Origin: an uncultured Prevotellaceae bacterium
GTDB lineage: Bacteria; Bacteroidota; Bacteroidia; Bacteroidales; Bacteroidaceae
Length of the DNA: 32,107 nucleotides
Reading direction: 5' to 3'
NCBI GenBank assembly: GCA_946541275.1
Contig: CAMNJH010000011.1
Location: 1 to 32,107 of the forward strand
Shown here: positions 15,847-23,536 of the stretch, piece after piece
Position numbering within the stretch: the first letter of the stretch is position 1
How the letters are laid out: every line of letters starts with the position of its first letter
Translations under genes and position numbers: made by a program
Notes under the pieces: generated by a model
Seen by the model: only the letters and a program-made list of their open reading frames with translations
Databases searched by the model: none
Told to the model about the DNA's origin: nothing

Positions 15847-16515
15847 TTAAACACCAGTTACCCTGAGCACAGTTCCTTCCACCTGGAAATGAACATCGCG
15901 ACCAGCGAAAGGCATGCCATAGACGCGCTGCGCATCATCATGGTATCGGGGTCTGGGGTCCTGGGCCAGCAGCTGGCGCAGTGCATCCAGTTCTTCAACA
16001 CTAAACAGACTGGCCAGTTGCTCTGGAATCTGCACCTCTAGTTCCTGCCATTCCGAAGTGTCCACAAATCCACTGCGAGCCCCGGGATGGCAGTCAGCAT
16101 AAGCCACGTAGGGCTTGATGTCGTAAATAGGTGTGCCATCCATCAAATCGGCCCCTTTGACATGGATGACAGGCCCCAACCCGGGTTCCTCCCCTACCCT
16201 GTCCAGCCGAACACATGACAGCCCCAGGTTGTTGGGACGGAATGGCGAGCGCGTGGCAAAGACGCCCATGCGCTTGTTACCGCCCAATCTTGGCGGGCGT
16301 ACGGTCAAGCCGTTGCTACCATGCTTATTGGCTGAAAATTCCCATATCAGCCACAGATAGTCGAAATCTTCCAATCCCCTGACGGCCTCCATCTGCCTAT
16401 ATTCCGGCTCGAAAACGATGCTTCCGATCAAACTGCTGACCAGACCACTCTGACGAGGCACGCCAAACTTAGAAGTAAGTGGCGAACAAAAGTGTGCTAT
16501 AGGCTGAATCTCCAT
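15847..16515 (-). CDS. trmO: tRNA (N6-threonylcarbamoyladenosine(37)-N6)-methyltransferase TrmO
   Basis: TsaA/UPF0066-fold enzyme of 222 aa that uses SAM to methylate t6A37 in certain threonine tRNAs, refining decoding. Landmarks are IQPIAHFCSPLTSKFGVPRQ at the N-terminus, YLWLIWEFSAN, RPPRLGGN, GVFATRSPFRPNNLGLS (the SAM-binding core), DGTPIYDIKPYVAYAD, and the C-terminal DPRPRYHDDAQRVYGM segment. Length and motif order are typical of the two-domain bacterial form. The start is fixed by the conserved N-terminus and lies only a few bases downstream of its promoter, so the mRNA may have almost no leader. Confidence 0.94.
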   Translation of the reverse strand: MEIQPIAHFCSPLTSKFGVPRQSGLVSSLIGSIVFEPEYRQMEAVRGLEDFDYLWLIWEFSANKHGSNGLTVRPPRLGGNKRMGVFATRSPFRPNNLGLSCVRLDRVGEEPGLGPVIHVKGADLMDGTPIYDIKPYVAYADCHPGARSGFVDTSEWQELEVQIPEQLASLFSVEELDALRQLLAQDPRPRYHDDAQRVYGMPFAGRDVHFQVEGTVLRVTGV

Positions 16516-16523
16516 TTCAGGGA

Positions 16524-16555
16524 CAAAGTTAGGTTAAAATGATTAAAATGCCAAA
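16524..16555 (-). promoter_or_regulatory. trmO: Promoter of trmO, nearly leaderless
   Basis: On the minus strand: TTTG (16552-16555), 20 nt, then TAACTTTG (16524-16531). This is a full consensus match. The trmO ATG begins 9 nt past the -7 element, leaving a leader of roughly 0-6 nt. Confidence 0.75.
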
Positions 16556-16595
16556 CAAAACGTCTTTTTTTTTCGCTTTGTTGAGAAACTTTTCT

Positions 16596-16603
16596 TATCT
16601 TTG
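16596..16603 (+). promoter_or_regulatory. -7 promoter element of the histidine kinase gene
   Basis: TATCTTTG matches TAnnTTTG and lies 24 nt before the ATG at 16628. A TTTG at 16577-16580 has only 15-nt spacing, so the -33 element is uncertain. The TTG at 16601 that opens the frame falls within this element and is not the start. Confidence 0.6.
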
Positions 16604-16627
16604 CAACCGATAATTCTAGAAAAACTA

Positions 16628-18385
16628 ATGGAAATGCACGGAGCACGCCATCTTATTTTTGTTCTTCTTGCCATTCTGCTGAGTATCAACAGCCAGGCAG
16701 CTGACAGCTATGACGACGACACCACCTACGTGGCCCTCTATAGCTCCATGCAACGTTCCTTCAACGAAGCCGATAGCGCCAAGTTCTTCCCCGCTATCAA
16801 GAAACTGGAAGATTTCTTCCTTGAGAAAAACGACCTGCACAACTATTATACGCAGCGGTGCAACGAGATTGTTTTCCTGATGAACGGCCAGCGCATTTTC
16901 GAGGCCTATATGCTGGGCCGTAAGCTGTCAGAAGAACTGCGCGAGCGCAAATTGGAGAGTGAGATGTACATGGCCTACAACATACTGGGCCACATATACC
17001 GCTACTGCGGCAACACTGAGGCGGCCAAGCGCAACTTCTACCACGTCATTGAGCGCATGGAGGAAGCGGGCTACCGGGAGAGTATGCCCCCCATATACAT
17101 GAACCTGGCCTCTGTGGAAATGGACGACAACCCGGAAAAAGCCATGGAGCTGATCAACAGGGGCATAGACATTGCCACCGCATACGCTCCCCACCGCGTT
17201 TTCGACATGGAAGCCCGCCGCACGCTGGCCTATTTCGAAATGGGCGACACTGCCAACTTCCTGACGGGCTATGAAGCTTATAAGGAAGGAGAGGCCCAGG
17301 GACTGTCGTCAGTGAGTGGTCGCCAGCTGGAAGTCTATAATCTGGCGCTGCATGGCAAGGTGGACCAAGCCGTCAAGATGGCCCGCGAGGAACTGAACGA
17401 CGACAGCTATAGCACGCAAGAGAAACTCTTCAAGGATGCCGGGCGCTGGCAAGAGGCCTACGACGCACTGAAGAAGCATTCAGAAGTGAGCGATTCACTG
17501 AACAGCCTGCTGCTGTCCAACAGCATGCAGGGAATCCAGGACCAGCTGAGACTCTATGATGCCGAGCGCAAGGACGCAAGGACACACCTCATCACCTTGG
17601 GCATCATTATCATCCTGCTACTGCTGCTCACATTCGCCATGGCCTACATTGTCTTAGCCCGCCGACGCCACCTGAAGCAGCTGAACAATGCTTATCAGCA
17701 TGCACTCGAGTCAGACAACATGAAATCGGCCTTTATACGCAACGTCAGCCACGAAGTGCGGACACCGCTCAACATCATTGGCGGCTTTGCACAGATCATT
17801 GCCGACCCCAACCTGGACCCTGGCCCGCAGGAGCGCAGCCACATGGCCCAGATGATGCAGAAGAACACGCGCCTCATCACCTCACTCATTGACGAGATGC
17901 TGGAGCTGTCGAGAACCGACACCACCTCGACCTTCAGCAAGGAAGACCAGGTTGAGGTGAATACACTCATGCAGGAAATCATGAGCGAGGAGGCTGAAAA
18001 CGTAAATTCCGAAACCACACTCCGTCTGGACACCACCCTGAGCAATGACTTCACCATCATGACCAACAGAATCATGATGAAACGAATAGTCAGCCTGCTG
18101 CTCAACAACGCCGTGAAGTACACAGAACAGGGGCATATAGTGCTGAGAGTGTCAACTGAAGCCGACATGCTCAACATAGCCGTAGAAGACACGGGCTGCG
18201 GCATTCCACAAGCTGAGGCAGAGCGCATTTTTGACCGTTTTGTCAAGCTCGACACCTTCAAGGTGGGCATCGGACTGGGCCTGCCCCTCAGCCGCCTCAC
18301 TGCCCGCCGCATGGGTGGCGACGTCTGCCTGGACACCAGCTATCATGACGGAGCCCGATTCATAGTGACCATTCCTTTAATGTAA
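16628..18385 (+). CDS. TPR-containing membrane sensor histidine kinase
   Basis: 585 aa. A signal peptide (about 5-24) exports an N-terminal sensor of TPR-like helices (about 40-290; AYNILGHIYRYCGNTEAAKRN is one repeat). One transmembrane segment (about 319-342, rich in Ile/Leu) and a basic RRRH boundary follow. The HisKA domain has the phosphoacceptor H375 in NVSHEVRTPL. The HATPase domain has N-box NNAVKYT, G1 box D521-TGCGIP and G2 GIGLGLPLSR. It should phosphorylate a separate response regulator, since no receiver domain is fused and no regulator gene is adjacent. The start could be ATG 16628 or 16634. The next gene, a secreted MBL-fold hydrolase, begins 4 nt after the stop, so the two probably form an operon. 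Confidence 0.93.
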   Translation: MEMHGARHLIFVLLAILLSINSQAADSYDDDTTYVALYSSMQRSFNEADSAKFFPAIKKLEDFFLEKNDLHNYYTQRCNEIVFLMNGQRIFEAYMLGRKLSEELRERKLESEMYMAYNILGHIYRYCGNTEAAKRNFYHVIERMEEAGYRESMPPIYMNLASVEMDDNPEKAMELINRGIDIATAYAPHRVFDMEARRTLAYFEMGDTANFLTGYEAYKEGEAQGLSSVSGRQLEVYNLALHGKVDQAVKMAREELNDDSYSTQEKLFKDAGRWQEAYDALKKHSEVSDSLNSLLLSNSMQGIQDQLRLYDAERKDARTHLITLGIIIILLLLLTFAMAYIVLARRRHLKQLNNAYQHALESDNMKSAFIRNVSHEVRTPLNIIGGFAQIIADPNLDPGPQERSHMAQMMQKNTRLITSLIDEMLELSRTDTTSTFSKEDQVEVNTLMQEIMSEEAENVNSETTLRLDTTLSNDFTIMTNRIMMKRIVSLLLNNAVKYTEQGHIVLRVSTEADMLNIAVEDTGCGIPQAEAERIFDRFVKLDTFKVGIGLGLPLSRLTARRMGGDVCLDTSYHDGARFIVTIPLM

Positions 18386-18389
18386 AAAA

Positions 18390-19133
18390 ATGAAAATTGC
18401 TTTTAAGACGCTGCTCATCTGCCTAGGGCTGACGACAGCAATGGCTGCCACAGCAGCACAGAAGAGTGACACATTCACTACTCCCAACAACGGCAAGACC
18501 GTGGTCATCAACCACATCAAACATGCCAGCATGCTCATTGAATACGAAGGCATGCGCATCTATGTAGACCCTGTGGGCGCCACTGTTGAGCCCAAGACCG
18601 ACTACTCGCTGATGCCCAAGGCCAACATTGTCCTGATTACCCATGAGCATCAGGATCACTACGACCCCATAGCCCTGCCACAGCTGTATGTGCCCAACAC
18701 CGCCGTCTATGCCAACCCCAGTGTCATCAGCAAAACGCACCGCGGCATAGCCCTCCACAATGGCGACAGCCTCATCTATGCCAATGACATTAAGATTTGG
18801 GCCGTTCCTGCTTATAATACGACTGAGGGACGTGAGAAATTCCACCCCAAAGGACGCGACAACGGCTACATACTGGAGTTGGACGGACTGCGCATCTACA
18901 TAGCCGGCGACACCGAGGATATTCCTGAGATGGCCGAGCTGAAAAACATCGACGTCGCCTTCCTGCCTTGCAACCAGCCCTACACCATGACCGTGGAACA
19001 GCTGGAGCGAGCCGCCAACATCATCAAGCCGAAGGTGCTGTTCCCCTACCACTACTCCGAGACGCCCATACAGCAGGTTCGCATGCGCATGATGGGTAGC
19101 GGCATTGACATACGCATACGTGACTACAAATAA
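18390..19133 (+). CDS. Secreted metallo-beta-lactamase-fold hydrolase
   Basis: 247 aa. A signal peptide (about 1-23) places it in the periplasm. The MBL metal motif HxHxDH is seen as THEHQDH (H85, H87, D89, H90). A later metal ligand is likely in YIAGDTED, and another in PYHYSET. The fold and size are of the UlaG/UPF0173 'L-ascorbate-6-phosphate lactonase-like' group, which mostly has unknown substrates. Most members of that group are cytoplasmic, so the signal peptide is notable. It is tightly linked (4-nt gap) to the histidine kinase, so the two may act in one response. The substrate cannot be read from the sequence. Confidence 0.88.
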   Translation: MKIAFKTLLICLGLTTAMAATAAQKSDTFTTPNNGKTVVINHIKHASMLIEYEGMRIYVDPVGATVEPKTDYSLMPKANIVLITHEHQDHYDPIALPQLYVPNTAVYANPSVISKTHRGIALHNGDSLIYANDIKIWAVPAYNTTEGREKFHPKGRDNGYILELDGLRIYIAGDTEDIPEMAELKNIDVAFLPCNQPYTMTVEQLERAANIIKPKVLFPYHYSETPIQQVRMRMMGSGIDIRIRDYK

Positions 19134-19315
19134 GAAAGCACAAAGAAAATAAAGGCAGTCTCCTCGCGCGCACGCGCGTTATTTGCGCGCGAATGATAGT
19201 GCTACAAGTGCTACCAGAGATTGTAAACGACTGAAATACTGACGGTTCCGGGTGCATCTTTAACATTTGAAAATGCTACCGTAAATGCTACTGGTGCTAC
19301 TGGGCAATGTCCGGT

Positions 19316-19432
19316 ATGAGTTTTGCCAAAAAGTCGATGCCCCACGAAAAAAAGTCAACGAGATTTTTCAAAAAGTCGGCGCCGTTTTGGAAAAAGTCGA
19401 CGCCCCATGAAAAAAAGTCGGCGCCGTTTTGA
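19316..19432 (+). repeat. Five 21-bp tandem repeats that form a 38-codon open frame with a KKS heptad
   Basis: AGTC recurs at 19332, 19353, 19374, 19395 and 19416, exactly 21 nt apart. An ATG at 19316 opens a frame reading MSFA, then KKSMPHE, KKSTRFF, KKSAPFW, KKSTPHE, KKSAPF and a TGA at 19430-19432. The peptide would be very basic. A terminator-like hairpin follows at once. No convincing promoter was found (AACATTTG at 19262-19269 is only near the consensus), and the reverse strand is interrupted in the corresponding frame. The tandem repeat is certain. Expression as a small protein is unproven (my estimate is about one in four). Confidence 0.85.
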
Positions 19433-19441
19433 ATAATAAAG

Positions 19442-19491
19442 ATGAGACATAGAGAAAAGTAGTTTTCCATTTTTCTCTATGTCTCATTTTT
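19442..19491 (+). terminator. Strong hairpin with T-tail downstream of the 21-bp array
   Basis: ATGAGACATAGAGAAAA (19442-19458) pairs perfectly with TTTTCTCTATGTCTCAT (19471-19487) around a 12-nt loop, followed by TTTT (19488-19491). It may end transcription of the MBL gene or of the small repeat frame. On the minus strand the sequence after the stem is also T-rich, so it could serve GH3 too. A second small hairpin, TGCACAG / CTGTGCA, lies at 19491-19514. Confidence 0.7.
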
Positions 19492-19674
19492 GCACAGAAG
19501 CTAAATACTGTGCAGGTGCATGAAGGGCTAACTCGGTAGCATTTCCAGTAGCACTTTTCAGAGGGGAATATGCACCCACAAAACGCTGTTTTACAGGAGG
19601 TTTAAAGCGCCAGTAGCACTTGTAGCACATTCTTTCGTTCCATTATTACGCGTGCGCGCGATGGAAGCAGCCCC

Positions 19675-22032
19675 TTACTTCAACAGATTCAGCTTCTCCT
19701 TCGGTGCAAGGACATTGTTCACCGCCTCTGTATACTCGTTCAGTTTGGCAGTGGCGGTGCAACGGATGTCGCGGCTGCTGGCACCGAAGCGGAATGTGTA
19801 GGTACCGGCCTCGGTGAGCCACTGCGAGTGAGCCTCGTCAAAGGATGCCAGGTCGCGGCACTGCAGCTGCATGGTCAGCACCTGGCTCTCGCCGGGCTGC
19901 AGCTCGCGGGTCTTGGCAAAGGCTTTCAGTTCCTGTGCGGGCTTCACCAGAGAGCCCTTTGGGGCACTGACATACACCTGTGCCACCTCCTTACCGCTGA
20001 CGCTGCCCGTGTTCTTCACCGTCACACTGAGGCTCACACTTTCGCCCTGCACCTTGACCACGGGTTTGGAGTATTCAAACGTGGTGTAGCTCAGGCCGAA
20101 GCCGAAGGGATAGACCACATCGCGCTGGAAGCTGTCGAAGTAGCGGTAGCCCACGTAGATGTCTTCCTCGTGCTTGGTAGCCCCCCCATGGTTATCAGCC
20201 GACGACAGGGCCGAATAACCACCGGGGAAATTGGCGGTCGACGGATGGTCAGCTGCGGCAATGGGCCACGTCATGGTCAGCTTGCCAGAAGGGTTCACAC
20301 GGCCCGTCAGTATGTCGGCCACGCTGTTGCCGCCCTCCTCGCCAGGTTGCCAGGCGCAGACGATGGCATCAGGATAGCTGTTCCACGAGGCCGTCTCAAT
20401 GACAGAGCCAGAATTGATGATGACGACGACGGACTTGCCGGCACCGTGGAAGGCCTGGCAAACGTCCATCATGAGCTGGCGCTCCTCGGGCAGCAGGTTG
20501 AACTCGGTGTTGATGTCGCGGTCCTCACCCTCGCCTGCCTGACGGCCAATGGTGATGATGGCTGCATCGGCATCTGCCACTTCCTTGCCAATGGCAATGG
20601 GGGTGAAGATGGCCTCGGGGAATTTCTGTTGCCCCATGGCCTCAGTCTGGAACCACTTGGAGGGATGGCGCTCGGCCTGGAACTTCAGGCGTGCATAGTC
20701 AATGTACTTCCGGTATATGTTGGTCAGGTTCTCCGAGCTGTTGATACCAGCGGCCTTCAGGCCTTCCACCATGTCGACAACATAAGGCGTATGCACACAG
20801 CCTGAACCCGTGCCGCCCGACAGGAAGTCGTAGCTGTTCTCGCCAAAGAGGGCCACGGTCTTGATGGGCTTGGCGGGTGCAGCCCCGGTGCCATCAGACT
20901 TATTGAAGGGCAGCACACCGTTGTTCTTCAGCAGCACAATGCCCTCGCAGGCACTCTGACGGGTGATGGCGGCATGGGCCTTCAGGTCGGGCTTGTTGCT
21001 GGCGGGATGATGGCGGAAGCTGGGCGTCTTCACAATGTACTCCAGCATGCGGCGCACGTTGCGGTCAACATCGGCCAGGCTCAGTGTGCCACTCTTCACG
21101 CCCGCCACAATCTCTTTTGCCTGGGCTTCCTGTCCGGGCTCCAGCAGGTCGTTGCCGGCATGCACTTCGCTCACGGTGGTCAGGCCATCGCGTATGCCTA
21201 TCCAGTCGGTCATGACAATACCCTTGTAGCCCCAGTCTTCGCGCAGGATGCTGGTCAGCAGGTCGTGATTGCCCATGGAGTACTGGCCATTGACCTGGTT
21301 GTAGGAGGCCATGATGGTCCAAGGGCTGCTCTCACGCACGGCAATCTCGAAGCCACGCAGGTAGAGCTCGCGTGCAGCCCGCTGGCTGAGGCGCTCGTCA
21401 ACACTGGTGCGGTCGGTCTCTTGTGAGTTGACGGCAAAGTGCTTGGCACTGACGCCCACACCCTGACTCTGCACGCCTCGGATATAGGCGGCGGCAATCT
21501 TGCCCGTCACCAGAGGGTCCTCACTGTAGTACTCGAAATTGCGCCCGCAGAGTGGATTGCGGTGCAGGTTCATGCCAGGGCCCAGGAGCACGTCGCATCG
21601 GTACTCTTTGGTCTCGTCGCCGATGGCCTCGCCCACCTTGGTCACCAGCTCTTCGTTCCATGTCGACGCCAAACAGGTGCCTATGGGGAAGCCCGTGGCA
21701 TAGTAGGTTTGCGTATCGCCACTGCGGGTAGGGTCAATGCGCACGCCGGCAGGTCCGTCGGTGAGCACCGTGGCGGGAATGCCCAGGCGGGGGATGGCTG
21801 ATGTTGTTCCGGCAGCACCGGCCACCAGCCCGGCCTCACTGCCCACTACGGCATCCTGGCTGAAGAATTTGTTGGCACCGCCCACCAGTAGCTGGGCTTT
21901 TTCCTCCAAGGTCATGGCCTTGAGTACTTCATCAATGTTGTCAGCACGCAGGGTTGGAGCCTGCTGTGCCATGGCTGCAGATGACATTGCAATGGCTGTC
22001 ATGGTGATAAAAGTTTTCGTGAGCTTCATCAT
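19675..22032 (-). CDS. Secreted GH3 beta-glycosidase
   Basis: 785 aa from the ATG at 22032 (another Met codon follows at once); the open frame extends upstream into the GH28 gene but without a signal peptide there. A signal peptide (about 3-22) is followed by the GH3 N-terminal barrel (about 35-330), the alpha/beta sandwich (about 370-600) and an Fn3-like C-terminal domain (about 680-765). KHFAVN (197-202) binds substrate, and the nucleophile is D276 in GIVMTDW. It would act in the periplasm as a beta-glucosidase or beta-xylosidase, removing terminal sugars from oligosaccharides; the sugar is not resolved. It starts 7 nt after the GH28 stop and is the last gene of the pectin operon. Confidence 0.93.
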   Translation of the reverse strand: MMKLTKTFITMTAIAMSSAAMAQQAPTLRADNIDEVLKAMTLEEKAQLLVGGANKFFSQDAVVGSEAGLVAGAAGTTSAIPRLGIPATVLTDGPAGVRIDPTRSGDTQTYYATGFPIGTCLASTWNEELVTKVGEAIGDETKEYRCDVLLGPGMNLHRNPLCGRNFEYYSEDPLVTGKIAAAYIRGVQSQGVGVSAKHFAVNSQETDRTSVDERLSQRAARELYLRGFEIAVRESSPWTIMASYNQVNGQYSMGNHDLLTSILREDWGYKGIVMTDWIGIRDGLTTVSEVHAGNDLLEPGQEAQAKEIVAGVKSGTLSLADVDRNVRRMLEYIVKTPSFRHHPASNKPDLKAHAAITRQSACEGIVLLKNNGVLPFNKSDGTGAAPAKPIKTVALFGENSYDFLSGGTGSGCVHTPYVVDMVEGLKAAGINSSENLTNIYRKYIDYARLKFQAERHPSKWFQTEAMGQQKFPEAIFTPIAIGKEVADADAAIITIGRQAGEGEDRDINTEFNLLPEERQLMMDVCQAFHGAGKSVVVIINSGSVIETASWNSYPDAIVCAWQPGEEGGNSVADILTGRVNPSGKLTMTWPIAAADHPSTANFPGGYSALSSADNHGGATKHEEDIYVGYRYFDSFQRDVVYPFGFGLSYTTFEYSKPVVKVQGESVSLSVTVKNTGSVSGKEVAQVYVSAPKGSLVKPAQELKAFAKTRELQPGESQVLTMQLQCRDLASFDEAHSQWLTEAGTYTFRFGASSRDIRCTATAKLNEYTEAVNNVLAPKEKLNLLK

Positions 22033-22039
22033 AAAGGTA

Positions 22040-23521
22040 TTAGAATTGAATATTTGTAGAGCGGAATTGCACCACCTTGTCAATACCTGGCTCCAACTGG
22101 GCATCGATGTGGCGCAGGGTGGCGCCATGCACGTCGTCGAGCACCACAGCGGGTCGGAACTCAGGACGCTCATAGCTGAAGGTGACATCGCTGACGTGCA
22201 GGCCCTCCACATGGCGGGCATAGAGGCCATAGGCAGGCGTCTGTCCGGCAAAGCGCGGCTCGGGATAGTTCGTGCCCTGCTCGCGATACTGTTTGTTCAC
22301 CAGTTCCTTGGCTCCGCCGCCCTGGAACTGCAAGCGAATGTCGGACAGCCAAATATTGCGCACAGGCTCTTCGGGCAGACCAGTGACAATGATGCTGCAG
22401 AGCGAGTCACAGTCGTCGGCCACCACATGACTGATTTGCAGGGCCTGAGCTGACGATGGCCGTGTCACCTCCTTGGGTCCGCGATTACGACAGCCCGTGG
22501 TGATGTAGATGGGATAGTGATGCACATGGCTCATGGTGATATTGCTCACCACCACATTTTCCATCACGCCCTGGTCAACCTCCTCAAAGGCCAGCCCACT
22601 GCTGTACATGAAAGAGCAGTTGGTGAGGGCAATGTTGCGATAGCCTCCGTTGGACTCGGTACCCAGCTTGAAGCGCCCACAGACCCAGCCCACGGGCTCG
22701 GGCACGTAAGTGCCGTCGAGCAGCGTTCCACATTTGAACCCCGTAATCTGGCAGTTGGTCACGGTGATGTGCTCCGTCAGCACGGGTTTCTTCAGTGCAT
22801 AGCTGGACTTGAGCACCAGGGCGTCGTCACTGGGTGTGTTGATGCGGCAGTTGGAGATGGACATGTACTTGCAGCAGTCCACATCGAAGCCGTCGCGGTT
22901 GGTGTCGATAGTCACATTGTCAATGGTGCTCAGATCGCAGCCTGTCATGATGATGGCGAAGTGGCCGCCGCGGTAAATCGTAATGTCGCGGATGGTCACC
23001 TGGCGACAGAGCTTCAGCGCGATGGCCTTGTCGCCTGTCCCTATGGAACCGCCCTGCACCTGTCCGGCTTTCTCGGTGTCTTTCTTGGTCAGACCATAGC
23101 CGTCAATCTTGCCGTGTCCGGTAATGCTGACATTGACCTGTCCCTCGGCCCAAATCAGGCTGTTGTGGAAGTAAGTGTGGCCACCATCCTGATACTCGGG
23201 AAAGCCCCCGAAGGATTCGCTCTCGTCATAGGCTTTCATCGAGGCTGGTGCTGCCAGGATGGTGCACCCTGCTGACAGATGGAGGTCAATGTTTGACTTC
23301 AAGCGGATGGAACCACTCAGGTAAGTGCCGGCAGGCAGTAGCACCTGGCCTCCACCTCCCTGCACGGCGGCTTCGATGGCCGCATTGATGGCCGGCGAGT
23401 CGAGCGTCTTCCCGTCGCCCTTGGCACCGTAGTCGCGTACATTATATATAGCTTGCGCCGACAGGCTGCTCCATGCCGCACACGTCAGGAGCAACAGCAG
23501 AGGTGTCAGGATGCGTTTCAT
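22040..23521 (-). CDS. Secreted GH28 polygalacturonase/rhamnogalacturonan hydrolase-like enzyme
   Basis: 493 aa. The signal peptide spans about 1-23, and NVRDYGAKGDGK opens the parallel beta-helix. Catalytic landmarks of GH28 are N208-R-D210 (usual NTD), D232-D233 in SDDALVLKS, and R283-F-K285 in GRFKLGTESNGGYRNI (usual RIK). The conserved histidine of the usual GHG motif is not seen: the matching stretch reads GFKCGTLLDG and is followed by an insertion with YVPEPVGWVCG. Enzymes of this family hydrolyse galacturonic acid linkages in homogalacturonan or rhamnogalacturonan, or remove terminal residues. The missing His suggests a non-classical subfamily. It sits between the three-domain esterase gene (15-nt gap) and GH3 (7-nt gap), in one operon. 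Confidence 0.88.
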   Translation of the reverse strand: MKRILTPLLLLLTCAAWSSLSAQAIYNVRDYGAKGDGKTLDSPAINAAIEAAVQGGGGQVLLPAGTYLSGSIRLKSNIDLHLSAGCTILAAPASMKAYDESESFGGFPEYQDGGHTYFHNSLIWAEGQVNVSITGHGKIDGYGLTKKDTEKAGQVQGGSIGTGDKAIALKLCRQVTIRDITIYRGGHFAIIMTGCDLSTIDNVTIDTNRDGFDVDCCKYMSISNCRINTPSDDALVLKSSYALKKPVLTEHITVTNCQITGFKCGTLLDGTYVPEPVGWVCGRFKLGTESNGGYRNIALTNCSFMYSSGLAFEEVDQGVMENVVVSNITMSHVHHYPIYITTGCRNRGPKEVTRPSSAQALQISHVVADDCDSLCSIIVTGLPEEPVRNIWLSDIRLQFQGGGAKELVNKQYREQGTNYPEPRFAGQTPAYGLYARHVEGLHVSDVTFSYERPEFRPAVVLDDVHGATLRHIDAQLEPGIDKVVQFRSTNIQF

Positions 23522-23536
23522 AAAGAGGCAAGGGGG

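Larger units (their letters stand above)
19165..19660. repeat. Concentric imperfect palindromic element (possible MITE-like or regulatory element)
   Basis: Four pairs of inverted arms share one axis near 19408-19414. They are CGCGCGCACGCG (19165-19176 / 19649-19660), GTGCTACAAGTGCTAC (19199-19214 / 19613-19628), GGGTGCAT (19250-19257 / 19570-19577) and AAATGCTACCG (19271-19281 / 19534-19544). Nine RTGCTAC heptamers all point inward: five on the left (19199, 19208, 19273, 19285, 19294) and four on the right in reverse (19536, 19548, 19613, 19622). The element fills the gap between two convergent genes. No target-site duplication or transposase is visible. Mobile origin is an inference. Confidence 0.8.

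Noticed and set aside
19316..19432. CRISPR array
   Set aside because: The five 21-bp repeats are directly adjacent with no spacers, and no cas gene is present.
19165..19660. Insertion sequence
   Set aside because: No transposase frame exists inside, and no target-site duplication is seen beside the 12-bp ends; kept as a palindromic repeat element only.
19828..20805. A 325-codon plus-strand frame opposite GH3
   Set aside because: It is antisense to a complete GH3 domain, has no signal, promoter or motif, and shows the His/Leu/Val-rich composition of shadow frames.
22033..22251. N-terminal extension of GH3 upstream of 22032
   Set aside because: The frame runs into the end of the GH28 gene and gives a Met/Ser/Pro-rich sequence unlike the family; the signal peptide starts at 22032.
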